From Planctomycetota bacterium (GTDB taxonomy: Bacteria; Planctomycetota; UBA8742; UBA2392): a stretch of DNA of 64,000 nt. The notes under the pieces are model-generated. The model saw only the letters and a list, made by a program, of their open reading frames with translations. It did no database searches and was not told the DNA's origin. Below are positions 49,853-57,537 of this stretch, piece after piece (the stretch's first letter is position 1; every line of letters starts with the position of its first letter). A program made the position numbers and the translations under genes. The stretch is taken from assembly GCA_020638675.1 (NCBI GenBank), contig JACKID010000001.1, forward strand, positions 2,356,001-2,420,000, in the 5' to 3' direction.

Positions 49853-50929
49853 ATGTTCAGGACATTGATTCTTGGCTCGTTACTGGCCGTGTTCGTCGCG
49901 CCTGTGTTCGCACAGGAAAGCGGGCTGAAGGTCGGCGACGACGTCGTCGAGTTCACCCCGCACAACTGGATCAACCCGCCCGAGTTCGGCAGCTTCGGCG
50001 AGCTGAAGGGCGACGTCATCTTCATCAAGGCCTGGGGCATCAACTGAGGACCCTGCATGCGGCAGTTGCCGCACCTTGCAGAGATCGCGGAAAACACGCC
50101 CGGGCTGCACGTCGTAGGGCTTTACGCGCAGGTCCAGCCGCTGGCGGACATTGAGCGCGTGCTTACCAAGTACAACGTCAAGTTCCCCAACGCGATGGAC
50201 AGCTTCTGGGACGCCGGCTACGAGGCGCCGCAGCTGCCGCAAGTGTGGATCGTCGGCGTGGAAGGCAAGATTATCTTCAAGGGCGGCTCGGGCTACGATG
50301 AGATCCTCGAGAAAGAGCTGGCCAAGGTGAAGTACCCCGGGCTGGGGCGCTCGGACTTCCACAAGGACCTCGAGCCCGCGGCCAAGGCCTACGGCGCCGG
50401 CAACTACGCCGAGGCTTACAAGCTGGCGGAAGCCGTCTACGACGACACCGAAGACGACAAGGCCGAAGAAGACGCCGAGTACATCATTGAGCGCATCGAC
50501 GACCGCATCGGCACGCTCAGCGTGCGCGCGGAAACGGCCGAAGTGATGAAGGACTACCAATATGCGATTCGCTGCTGGACCGAGCTGCTGAAGTACAAGG
50601 GCATGGAGGACGCGGCCGAGGCGCCGGAGCGCCTCAAGAAGCTGACGGAAAGCGAAGCGATCAAGAAAGAGCTGGCCGCGCGCCACGAGTTGCTGAAGGT
50701 GATGATGGACCTGGACGTCGTCTACCAGAACGTCGACGACACCGACGCCGCCAAGGTGGCCGAGTTCCGCAAGAAGTGCATCGCGGAGTACGAGAAGTTC
50801 GCCAAGGAAAACGCGGGCACCGGCGCAGGCGACCGCGCCGCCGACCTGGTGAAAACCTTCAAGGACCTGCTTCCGAAGGAAGAAGAAAAACCGGCGGAGC
50901 CGCCCAAGGAAGCACCCAAGGACAAGTAG
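49853..50929 (+). CDS. Selenoprotein: exported thioredoxin-like protein with Sec-Gly-Pro-Cys and helical tail
   Basis: A 358-residue product if UGA 50045-50047 is Sec65. Signal peptide MFRTLILGSLLAVFVAPVFA; GGAGG lies 6 nt before the ATG. The thioredoxin domain (about 25-165) has VIFIKAWGIN, then Sec-GPCMRQLPHLAEI, and the cis-Pro region QLPQVWIVGVEGKI. A Lys/Glu/Ala-rich helical part (about 170-340) with TPR-like spacing and a Pro/Glu/Lys tail follow. Without Sec decoding the gene would split into a 64-residue peptide and a 290-residue frame missing the active site. Sec is in the nucleophile position, as in 43744-44865. Confidence 0.88.
50045..50081 (+). promoter_or_regulatory. Candidate bacterial SECIS element (Sec65 gene)
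   Basis: A 5-bp inner stem (50058-50062 with 50069-50073) closes the loop CAGUUG. It is extended by a 5-bp outer stem (50053-50057 with 50077-50081) with a 3-nt bulge. The loop begins 16 nt after the UGA. It is the best-formed of the four candidates. Confidence 0.7.
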
Positions 50930-51036
50930 CCGAAAAATCCGCCCCATGCGGGAACCGCGCGCCGGGCTGGTGGGTCTCTTCATATATCCACCGGCCCGCA
51001 TGCGGGGCGGTTTACTGCATTCTACTGGAGACGCGA

Positions 51037-52470
51037 ATGTTCTGGACGCGTGTGATGGGCGTGGCAATGGCCACCCTGATGATCGGCGCCATTTCACTGG
51101 CGCAAGAAGCCAAGCCTGAAAAGACGAAGGAAGAGCCGGGCAAGACCGCCGCGGAAGGCGCCCCGGCCATCGACCCCAACAAGGCCCCCGAGGGCAAGCT
51201 GAAGGTCGCGACGACAGCGGACATCGCCATCAAGGACGAAGCCCGCAAGAAGGACGTCACCCTGACGGCCATCTATCCGGAGGAGGCCGGCAAGTACCCG
51301 GTGATCATCTTCAGCCACGGCGCAGGCGCGCAGGTGGATGCAGGCACCAGCCTCGGTGAATACTGGGCCAGCCACGGCTTCGTCGTGCTGATCCCGAAAC
51401 ACGCCGACGCGCGCAAGAGCATGTCGGAAACCATGCTCGAGCAGTACGACAAGGACAACGACGGCAAGATCAGCAAGGAAGAAGCGCCTGAGCAGATGCA
51501 GGCCTTCTTCGACACCGTCGACAAGGACGGCGACGGCTTCCTCAGCAAGGAAGAGATGGACGCCATGGGCGGCTTCGGTCGCGGACGCGGCGGTAACCGC
51601 GGCAATCGCGGCGGCCAGCCGGAACAGCCGGAGAAGCCGAAGGAAGAGCCCAAGGACGGCGAGGACGACTTTGACATGCTCGGCGACCCGGCCGAGATCC
51701 TGCTCGAAGACCCGGCCGAGCCTGCCCAGCCCGCACCGGGGCGTGGACAGGGTCGGGGCCAGGGGCGTGGCGGACGCGGCGGCTTCGGTCGCGCGCCGGC
51801 GCCGCTCGATGCCACGGCCGGCGTCGATCGCGTGGCGGACATCAAGCTGCTGCTCGACAACGCGGCGGCGATCGTGAAGGCCGTTCCCGCGCTCAAGGAC
51901 AAGATGGACCTCGAGCACGTCGGCGTCAGCGGCCACAACCACGGCGCGTACACCGCAGAGCTGATCGGCGGCGCGACGGTGAACGTCGAGTCGACGGTCA
52001 AGGCCGAAGACGGCACCGAGACCAAGACCATCGAGAACCGCAACCTGGCGGACAGCCGCGTGAAGGCGATCCTTGCGCTGAGCCCGGCCGGCGCGGAACA
52101 GGGCGGTCTGAGCAAGGAGAGCTTCAAGGGCATCAAGATCCCGGCCATGACCATGACCGGCAGCAACGACAACACCGGCGAAGGCCAGGACGCGGCATGG
52201 AAGAAGCAGGCGTATGAGCTGGCGCCGGAAGGCGGCAAGTACCACGTGTTCATCGAAGGCGCGCGCAACAACAGCTTCACCAGCCAGCCCCGTGCATGGG
52301 GCCGTGGCGGCGAGCAGCCGGCCACCGACAACACCTTCGAGTGGGTGAAGACCAGCACGCTTGAGTTCTGGAACGCGACGCTGAAGGGCGACGCCGAGGC
52401 CAGGAAGTGGCTGGAAGGCGACGCGCTCAAGGAAAGCAGCGAAGGCAAGGCCGCCATCGAGCACAAGTAA
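51037..52470 (+). CDS. Exported alpha/beta hydrolase-like protein with inserted EF-hands and Asn at the nucleophile position
   Basis: A 477-residue protein. The ATG at 51037 has GGAG upstream and a signal peptide MFWTRVMGVAMATLMIGAISLA. The hydrolase core begins at YPVIIFSHGAGAQVDAG (oxyanion-type HGxG). It is interrupted by two EF-hands (YDKDNDGKISKEEA, VDKDGDGFLSKEEM) and an Arg/Gly-rich low-complexity insert (about 180-270). The nucleophile elbow reads VSGHNHGAYTAE, giving G-H-N-H-G where G-x-S-x-G is expected. It therefore lacks the catalytic Ser unless another residue serves. Related exported hydrolases (dienelactone hydrolase or PAF-acetylhydrolase type) keep GHSxG. Calcium control is plausible. 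Confidence 0.78.
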   Translation: MFWTRVMGVAMATLMIGAISLAQEAKPEKTKEEPGKTAAEGAPAIDPNKAPEGKLKVATTADIAIKDEARKKDVTLTAIYPEEAGKYPVIIFSHGAGAQVDAGTSLGEYWASHGFVVLIPKHADARKSMSETMLEQYDKDNDGKISKEEAPEQMQAFFDTVDKDGDGFLSKEEMDAMGGFGRGRGGNRGNRGGQPEQPEKPKEEPKDGEDDFDMLGDPAEILLEDPAEPAQPAPGRGQGRGQGRGGRGGFGRAPAPLDATAGVDRVADIKLLLDNAAAIVKAVPALKDKMDLEHVGVSGHNHGAYTAELIGGATVNVESTVKAEDGTETKTIENRNLADSRVKAILALSPAGAEQGGLSKESFKGIKIPAMTMTGSNDNTGEGQDAAWKKQAYELAPEGGKYHVFIEGARNNSFTSQPRAWGRGGEQPATDNTFEWVKTSTLEFWNATLKGDAEARKWLEGDALKESSEGKAAIEHK

Positions 52471-52495
52471 CGTGTTGCGGGCGTCCCGCCCGCAG

Positions 52496-52524
52496 ACGTG
52501 GCGCCGGCAATGCCGGCGCCACGT
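52496..52524. terminator. Bidirectional terminator hairpin
   Basis: A perfect 13-bp stem (52496-52508 with 52512-52524) has an AAT loop between convergent genes. A smaller GCGGGCG hairpin precedes it at 52476-52494. Confidence 0.75.
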
Positions 52525-52527
52525 GCG

Positions 52528-53511
52528 TTAAGTGCAGGTGCGCGCCCGTGCCTCGCGCGCCATCTTCAGCATCGCGTCTTGCAGCGACTTCAGGCGCTTG
52601 CGGAAGAACGCGTTGCTCTGCGATCGTGCCGTGGCCCACAGCGTGACGCCCACGATGCGCCACGCGATCAGCGTCGGCAGGTGCTGCAGCTGGTGCGCCG
52701 GGAACTCGCGCACGCGGTGGTAGCCCTCCAGCATCCAGCCCATGCGCTCCGTCTGCCGCTCGTTCCAGTAGGCCGACGCCACGGCAAGATCCGTCACCCA
52801 CGGCGCGAAGCCGGTGTCGTCGAAGTCGATGGCCGCGATGCCGTCACTCGTGTGCAGCACGTTGCGCGAGTGCAGGTCCGCGTGCAGCAGCCCGATGTCG
52901 CGAGGGTGTGATAGGCTCTCGTAGGCGCGCATGGCGGCGCGGCGGATGGCTTGGAACTCGCGGCGATGCTCGGCGGGCAGCAGCTTCCAGGTCGCTTGCG
53001 TTTCAGGCGTGGGCTGCTGGCCGGTCATCACCAGCCAGCCGGTGCGGTCAAAGCCGCGCGGGCGCTTCCAGCCGGCGGCGTGCTCGTGCAGGCGCGCCAT
53101 CAGCTCGCCGATGGCGGTGATCGTGCTTCGCCCGAGGCGGCGGCCGACGATCGTTCCTTCCACCCACTCGAAAACACACACATGGCTTGCGCCAACACCG
53201 GGCTCATCCAGCGCGATCACCAACTCGCCGTCGCGGCTCGCGACCGGGTTCGGGCAGGCGATTCCGCCCGCGTGCAGGTCGGTCAGCCACGCCAGTTCGC
53301 TGAGGGTCTCGCTGATGGTGTGGTACCCCGGGCGCGCGACGCGCACGAGAAAGTCGCCGCGCCGGGTGTGCGCGCGGAACGTCGTGTTCTCGCCGTGGAA
53401 GATGAAACGCAGTTCGGCGTCGCGCATCCCCCACCGCGGCAGCACGTCGGCCAGCGCGCCGCGGATGCGCCGCACCTGCGCGGAAACAGGAAGATCAGCC
53501 CAGTCTTTCAT
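52528..53511 (-). CDS. APH/homoserine-kinase-II-like phosphotransferase
   Basis: A 327-residue kinase-fold protein of the aminoglycoside phosphotransferase superfamily. Key motifs: N-lobe FHGENTTFRAHTRRGDFLVRV, Brenner motif LLHADLHSRNVLHT (catalytic Asp) and AAIDFDDTGFAPWVTDLA (metal-binding Asp). These resemble SrkA/HSK-II-type enzymes rather than clinical resistance kinases. The substrate is unknown, and resistance should not be assumed. It starts with ATG at 53511; the ribosome site is weak. Confidence 0.85.
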   Translation of the reverse strand: MKDWADLPVSAQVRRIRGALADVLPRWGMRDAELRFIFHGENTTFRAHTRRGDFLVRVARPGYHTISETLSELAWLTDLHAGGIACPNPVASRDGELVIALDEPGVGASHVCVFEWVEGTIVGRRLGRSTITAIGELMARLHEHAAGWKRPRGFDRTGWLVMTGQQPTPETQATWKLLPAEHRREFQAIRRAAMRAYESLSHPRDIGLLHADLHSRNVLHTSDGIAAIDFDDTGFAPWVTDLAVASAYWNERQTERMGWMLEGYHRVREFPAHQLQHLPTLIAWRIVGVTLWATARSQSNAFFRKRLKSLQDAMLKMAREARARTCT

Positions 53512-53610
53512 GGTTCACCGGCAGAGAACGACTGCGGGTTGCTGGCATTCGGCTCGTCGCGACGCAGGCGCCGCGACCACCGACAGGATTGTCGGTGCCA
53601 CAAACTGCCA

Positions 53611-55104
53611 CTACGCCAGGTCGTCGTACATGGCGCCGAGCATGTCGCAGTACAGCACGCCGCGGTCGATGTCTTCCTTCGCCAGCAGGCTGCTCTGGTG
53701 CAGCCCCTCGAGCACGAACTCCATGCCGACCGCCAGCTCGCCGCCCTTGAGCCCCTTCAGGTACTCGAGTGTCAGCTTCTCCAGCTCCGGCACGCTCTTC
53801 ACCAGCTTGGCGAAGTCGGCGTCGCTGGATTCATCCGTCAGCTCCAGCCGCTTGCCCTTGGCGAAGAAGTCGATCACCGGCTTGTACGGGCCCTCTTCGC
53901 GTTGCGGCACGGCCTCGCGCTTGGTGCGCCCGGCGCGCGCGCGCGTGGTGTACACACCGGGGAAATACTTCTCGAAGGTCGTGCGCACGGCCGCTCCGAT
54001 GATGGTGGTCGCCACCTTGTGCGCGCCCTCCTGCTCGCCTTCGTAGACCAGCTCAAGCTTGCCGGACATCGCCGGAATGCCGGCCGCGAGGTCGATCACG
54101 CGCAGCCAGGTTTCTTTCTGCTTCGTGACGAGGCAGCGCCGCTCGGCGTTGCTGAGAACGCTTTCCAGAATCGCGATCGTCATGCGGGCCGAGACGCCGC
54201 TGGCCTGGTCGACGAACTCGGACTTGCGGGCCTCGAACGCGATCTGCTCGATCGCGTCGCGGATGAACGCCGGTACGTGGATCTTCGCCTGCGTCGGGCG
54301 CTCGGTCCATGCTTCCTGGTCGGTGATCGTCTTGCTGTCTTCGATCGTGAGCGGGTAGTGCGTCAACACCTGCGACTCAATGCGGTCTTTGAGCGGCGTG
54401 ATGATGCTGCCGCGGTTGGTGTAGTCTTCCGGGTTCGCGCTGAAGCACAGCATCAGGTCGAGCGGAATCCGCACCGGGAAGCCGCGAATCTGGATGTCGG
54501 CCTCCTCAAGAATGTTCAGCAGCCCGACTTGAATGCGCGGCTGCAGGTCGGGCAGCTCGTTGATCGCGAAGATGCCGCGGTTCGTTCGTGGAATGATGCC
54601 GAAGTGGATCACCTCTTCGTCGGCGAAGGTCAGGCGCTGCGTGGCGGCCTTGATAGGGTCCACGTCGCCGATCAGGTCGGCGATGCTGACGTCGGGCGTC
54701 GCCAGCTTCTCGGCATAGCGCGCGTCGCGCCCGATCCACTCGATCTCGGTGTCGTCGCCGTGCAGCGCAACCAACTCGCGCGCGCGCTTGCTGATCGGGT
54801 GGTACGGGTCGTCGTTGATTTCGCTGCCGCGCACGACGGGCATCTGCTCATCGAGCAGGTCCACCAGGCTGCGCAGGATGCGCGTCTTGGCCTGCCCGCG
54901 CAAACCCAGCAGGATCAGGTTGTGCCGCGCCAGCACCGCGTTGATCACCTGCGGGATCACAGTGCGATCGTAGCCGATGATGCCTTCGAACAGTTTGTCG
55001 CCGGACTGGATGCGCGCGATCAGGTTGCCGCGCAGCTCATCCTTCACGCTGCGGGACTTCCAGCCGGACTCTTTCAGTGCGCCAATCGTCGTCGGTCGTG
55101 CCAT
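53611..55104 (-). CDS. Mg-chelatase ChlI-like AAA+ ATPase
   Basis: A 497-residue AAA+ protein. Walker A-like GLRGQAKTRILRSL (an unusual GLRGQAKT form), the Walker B region GIFAINELPDLQPRIQVGLLNILEE, sensor 1 CFSANPEDYTNRG and the arginine region PLKDRIESQVLTHYP. These resemble the magnesium chelatase subunit I/MoxR-like branch with an N-terminal extension and a long C-terminal helical domain. Related ATPases normally work with a VWA-domain partner, and none is adjacent. Role in protein or cofactor remodelling is inferred. Confidence 0.85.
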   Translation of the reverse strand: MARPTTIGALKESGWKSRSVKDELRGNLIARIQSGDKLFEGIIGYDRTVIPQVINAVLARHNLILLGLRGQAKTRILRSLVDLLDEQMPVVRGSEINDDPYHPISKRARELVALHGDDTEIEWIGRDARYAEKLATPDVSIADLIGDVDPIKAATQRLTFADEEVIHFGIIPRTNRGIFAINELPDLQPRIQVGLLNILEEADIQIRGFPVRIPLDLMLCFSANPEDYTNRGSIITPLKDRIESQVLTHYPLTIEDSKTITDQEAWTERPTQAKIHVPAFIRDAIEQIAFEARKSEFVDQASGVSARMTIAILESVLSNAERRCLVTKQKETWLRVIDLAAGIPAMSGKLELVYEGEQEGAHKVATTIIGAAVRTTFEKYFPGVYTTRARAGRTKREAVPQREEGPYKPVIDFFAKGKRLELTDESSDADFAKLVKSVPELEKLTLEYLKGLKGGELAVGMEFVLEGLHQSSLLAKEDIDRGVLYCDMLGAMYDDLA

Positions 55105-55160
55105 GCCGCGATGCTAGCAGCGAAGCCGCAGTCTGCCACTGGGCACGGACGGCCGTTCAG

Positions 55161-55312
55161 CCGCCAGGACGCCAAGGAACGGCAACTGCTTCCGAACCAC
55201 GGACTCACACAGATGGACACGGATCACCGCAACAGCGGTATCTGTGTTGATCTGTGTCAATCTGTGGTTGAAGCGCCTTGGCAGTCCGTGGCGCGGCTTG
55301 GCGTCCTGGCGG
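55161..55312. repeat. 152-bp palindromic element with CCGCCAGGACGCCAAG arms
   Basis: The 16-bp arms 55161-55176 and 55297-55312 are perfect inverted repeats. Inside is a second palindromic repeat of the ACAGAT...ATCTGT type (about 55208-55262). The arms match, with small changes, those of the element at 62625-62730, and a half copy stands at 45647. Structure resembles a MITE- or REP-like element. Confidence 0.75.
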
Positions 55313-55323
55313 CGGAAGCAGTC

Positions 55324-56265
55324 TCAGACTTTCAACTCGCGCGGGTCGAGCCAGCTGATGTCGGCTTCGTCCTGGGTTTCCCACTCGCCGCTCACCAATC
55401 GCCAGTTGTAGCCCGAGCGAACCAGGAACTTGCGCACCGCGACCTCGCGACGCTCCGCCACCGCACGCAAGATCTTCCGCAGCAGCCAGCCGACCGCGAT
55501 GCCAAGCGCGCTCGCCGCCGCGACGGCCGTCCAGAACGAGATGCCGAATTGCTCTACGCGCTCCGCACCAAGAAAGAACGGTGCGATTGCGATCAGGCAA
55601 CCGACCAAGGCCGCGATCATGGCCTGCACGCGGCGCGTAACGGTCGCCTGCATGTGCACGGTGGCAATCGCGACGTCGGCGATCGGCTGTTCGATCTCAA
55701 TGCCGGTGATCTTCAGTTGGCGCGTTACTTCCCGGTTGCCGCGGATCAGCGCGCGCCAGTACTTGGCCACGGTCTTGGGCGAATCCAGCGCGGGAAACGC
55801 GGCCGCCGTCATCCAGTGGAACACCGGCTGTACGCGCGGGCCGGGGACTTCGAAGGTCGCCAGCAGCGCACCGAGACGGCGCGCGGACGGACGCCCGCCT
55901 GCCGCCTCACGGTAGAACTCCTTGATGGCGCGCCCGGGCGATTCCGGCGCGCTATCCTCCCACGCCTTCATCACGCGCCAGGTGGCATAGATGAATGCAG
56001 CCACAATGGTGACGCCCGCCACGCCGAAGAAGAATACGTCCAGCCACTTCACGGCTTGCGCGCCGGGCTCAGGCACGCGCGGCGGGTGCATGGCAAGCAG
56101 CACGGCGCCCGCAAATGGAAGCACCATCACCGGCAACAGGCGCAGCAGGATTCGGTTGTAGCGAGCGACCCGCTTGAGGCTGGTATCCGGCTTCATCGCC
56201 GCGCGCAGGCGGGTGACGCCCGTGATGCTGATGGGCTGTTTCGCGGTGACTGCTTTGGTCCGCAT
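55324..56265 (-). CDS. Multi-spanning membrane protein of unknown function
   Basis: A 313-residue protein with about four hydrophobic segments: 41-60, 77-97, 220-238 and 244-262. A soluble region lies between (about 100-215), and the C-terminal tail (SGYNWRLVSGEWETQDEADISWLDPRELKV) is Trp/Asp-rich. No family is recognised. Alternative starts exist at the internal MKP (residue 24). It is the downstream neighbour of a terminator and has no obvious partner. Confidence 0.62.
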   Translation of the reverse strand: MRTKAVTAKQPISITGVTRLRAAMKPDTSLKRVARYNRILLRLLPVMVLPFAGAVLLAMHPPRVPEPGAQAVKWLDVFFFGVAGVTIVAAFIYATWRVMKAWEDSAPESPGRAIKEFYREAAGGRPSARRLGALLATFEVPGPRVQPVFHWMTAAAFPALDSPKTVAKYWRALIRGNREVTRQLKITGIEIEQPIADVAIATVHMQATVTRRVQAMIAALVGCLIAIAPFFLGAERVEQFGISFWTAVAAASALGIAVGWLLRKILRAVAERREVAVRKFLVRSGYNWRLVSGEWETQDEADISWLDPRELKV

Positions 56266-56356
56266 GAATTAACCCTACCCCGTAGATGCCCTTCATGCGG
56301 GCGTTTGCGGGCGATTCTTCAGAAAACTTGTGTACGAAAACCGCCCCAAAAGCACA

Positions 56357-56381
56357 GCGCTCGAGCAAGATGCTCGAGCGC
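56357..56381 (-). terminator. Intrinsic terminator of the Cys-rich protein gene
   Basis: A perfect 11-bp stem (56357-56367 with 56371-56381) has an AGA loop and, on the minus strand, a CTTTTGGGG tail. It is 23 bp past the stop at 56404. Confidence 0.75.
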
Positions 56382-56403
56382 CGATATGTACTTGAAGCGG
56401 GTT

Positions 56404-56877
56404 CTAGTTCTTGACCGGCTCGGGCTTCTTGTCGGCCTTGGCGGTTTCGCAGCCGCCGCAGTCACCCTTGTCGCAACCGCCCTTGTCACAGCCGCCGCTG
56501 CAACCACCGCAGCCTCCGCTGCAGCCGCCACAACCGCCGCAGTCGGACGCGGTCACTTCGCCGTTGGCTGCCTTCTTGCAGGTGCCGGCGCAGTCGCGGT
56601 CAGCCTTGACGGCCTGGCCCGCCGAAGCGCGCTTGCAGGTGCCGCAGCCCTTGCAGCTGTCCGCCTTCGCGGTCGCCTTGGTATCGGTCTTGGCCTCAGC
56701 CGTGTCGGCCGTGGCGTCCGCATTCGTGTCTTTGCTTTCGGCCTTCTTGGCCTCAGCTTTCTCGGTCTTCTCAGCCTTGACGACGGTCTTACCTTCGCAG
56801 GCCGGGCAGGCGTTCAGAACGTTCGCGCCCATGCACAGGGCAAGCGTTGCGAACGCGATCAGCAGCAGGTTCTTCAT
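56404..56877 (-). CDS. Cys-rich exported protein, probably metal-binding
   Basis: A 157-residue protein starting at 56877 (GGGAAA upstream) with signal MKNLLLIAFATLALCMGANVLN. The mature protein begins ACPACEG, followed by a Lys/Ala/Glu/Thr-rich spacer (about 30-90) and then a dense Cys region: CKGCGTCK, DCAGTCKK, DCGGCGGCSGGCGGCSGGC and CDKGGCDKGDCGGC. More than 20 Cys in total, mostly in CxxC and GGC steps, suggest multi-metal or cluster binding like a metallothionein, or disulfide storage. The CGG pattern recalls the N-terminus of 12524-13435. No homologous family is recognised. Confidence 0.75.
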   Translation of the reverse strand: MKNLLLIAFATLALCMGANVLNACPACEGKTVVKAEKTEKAEAKKAESKDTNADATADTAEAKTDTKATAKADSCKGCGTCKRASAGQAVKADRDCAGTCKKAANGEVTASDCGGCGGCSGGCGGCSGGCDKGGCDKGDCGGCETAKADKKPEPVKN

Positions 56878-57026
56878 GTATGTTTCCCTCAAAAGAGCAC
56901 CAGAAACCGGTGCAAGTCTAGCAATGAGTGGTCGTTGAATCACGCAACTTACACCGGATTTCACACCCCCGACACGCCTTGCGAGGCAGACGTTCAGGGC
57001 TAAACTTCGGGAATACGGAGGTCGAA

Positions 57027-57533
57027 GTGTCCAAGCATCTGCTGAAGCTGAAGGTTAACGGGCGCGACATCGAAGTCGCGGTCGAGGCGTACCACACCCT
57101 CGCGCAGGTTCTGCGCAATGAGCTGAACCTGACCGGCACCAAGGTCGGCTGCGACATGGGCACCTGCGGCTGCTGCACGGTCCACATCGACGGCAAGGCC
57201 AAGCTGTCCTGCCTGACGCTTGCGCTCGAATGCCAGGGCACGCAAGTGCGCACCATCGAGGGCCTGAACGAAAACAGCATGCACCCGCTGCAGCGCGCCT
57301 TCGCCGAATGCGGCGGCAGCCAGTGCGGCTACTGCACGCCCGGCTTCATCATGAAGAGCTGTGAATTGCTCGAGCACAACCCGGACCCCACGCGCGAAGA
57401 GATCAAGGCCGCGCTCGCGGGCAACCTGTGCCGCTGCACCGGCTTCATGAAGATCTACGACGCGGTCGAGACTGCGGCTCAGGAATTGCGCAGCGATGCA
57501 CCCGCCAGGACGCCGGTCAAAGCAGGGGATTAA
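57027..57533 (+). CDS. Molybdenum hydroxylase 2Fe-2S subunit (xanthine/CO dehydrogenase family)
   Basis: A 168-residue small subunit. It starts at a GTG (57027) with GGAGG 5 nt upstream, not at the earlier in-frame ATG. The plant-ferredoxin cluster is GCDMGTCGCCTVHIDG...SC, and the second cluster is GGSQCGYCTPGFIM and GNLCRCTGFMKIYDAV. It passes electrons from the molybdenum site to an acceptor or FAD. The catalytic large subunit is at 60222-62621, beyond two GT87 genes, and no FAD-binding subunit is in the window. Confidence 0.93.
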   Translation: MSKHLLKLKVNGRDIEVAVEAYHTLAQVLRNELNLTGTKVGCDMGTCGCCTVHIDGKAKLSCLTLALECQGTQVRTIEGLNENSMHPLQRAFAECGGSQCGYCTPGFIMKSCELLEHNPDPTREEIKAALAGNLCRCTGFMKIYDAVETAAQELRSDAPARTPVKAGD

Positions 57534-57537
57534 CGCA

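Noticed and set aside
50057..50929. A separate gene starting at MRQLPH after the UGA at 50045
   Set aside because: It would begin in the middle of the thioredoxin active site with no ribosome site. Reading the UGA as Sec restores a full domain with a signal peptide.
52528..53511. Aminoglycoside resistance gene
   Set aside because: The kinase fold is shared by many metabolic kinases. Nothing points to an antibiotic substrate.
52951..57003. A 1350-codon open frame on the plus strand
   Set aside because: It is antisense to four genes with clear motifs (APH kinase, AAA ATPase, membrane protein, Cys-rich protein). Long antisense frames are expected at this GC content.
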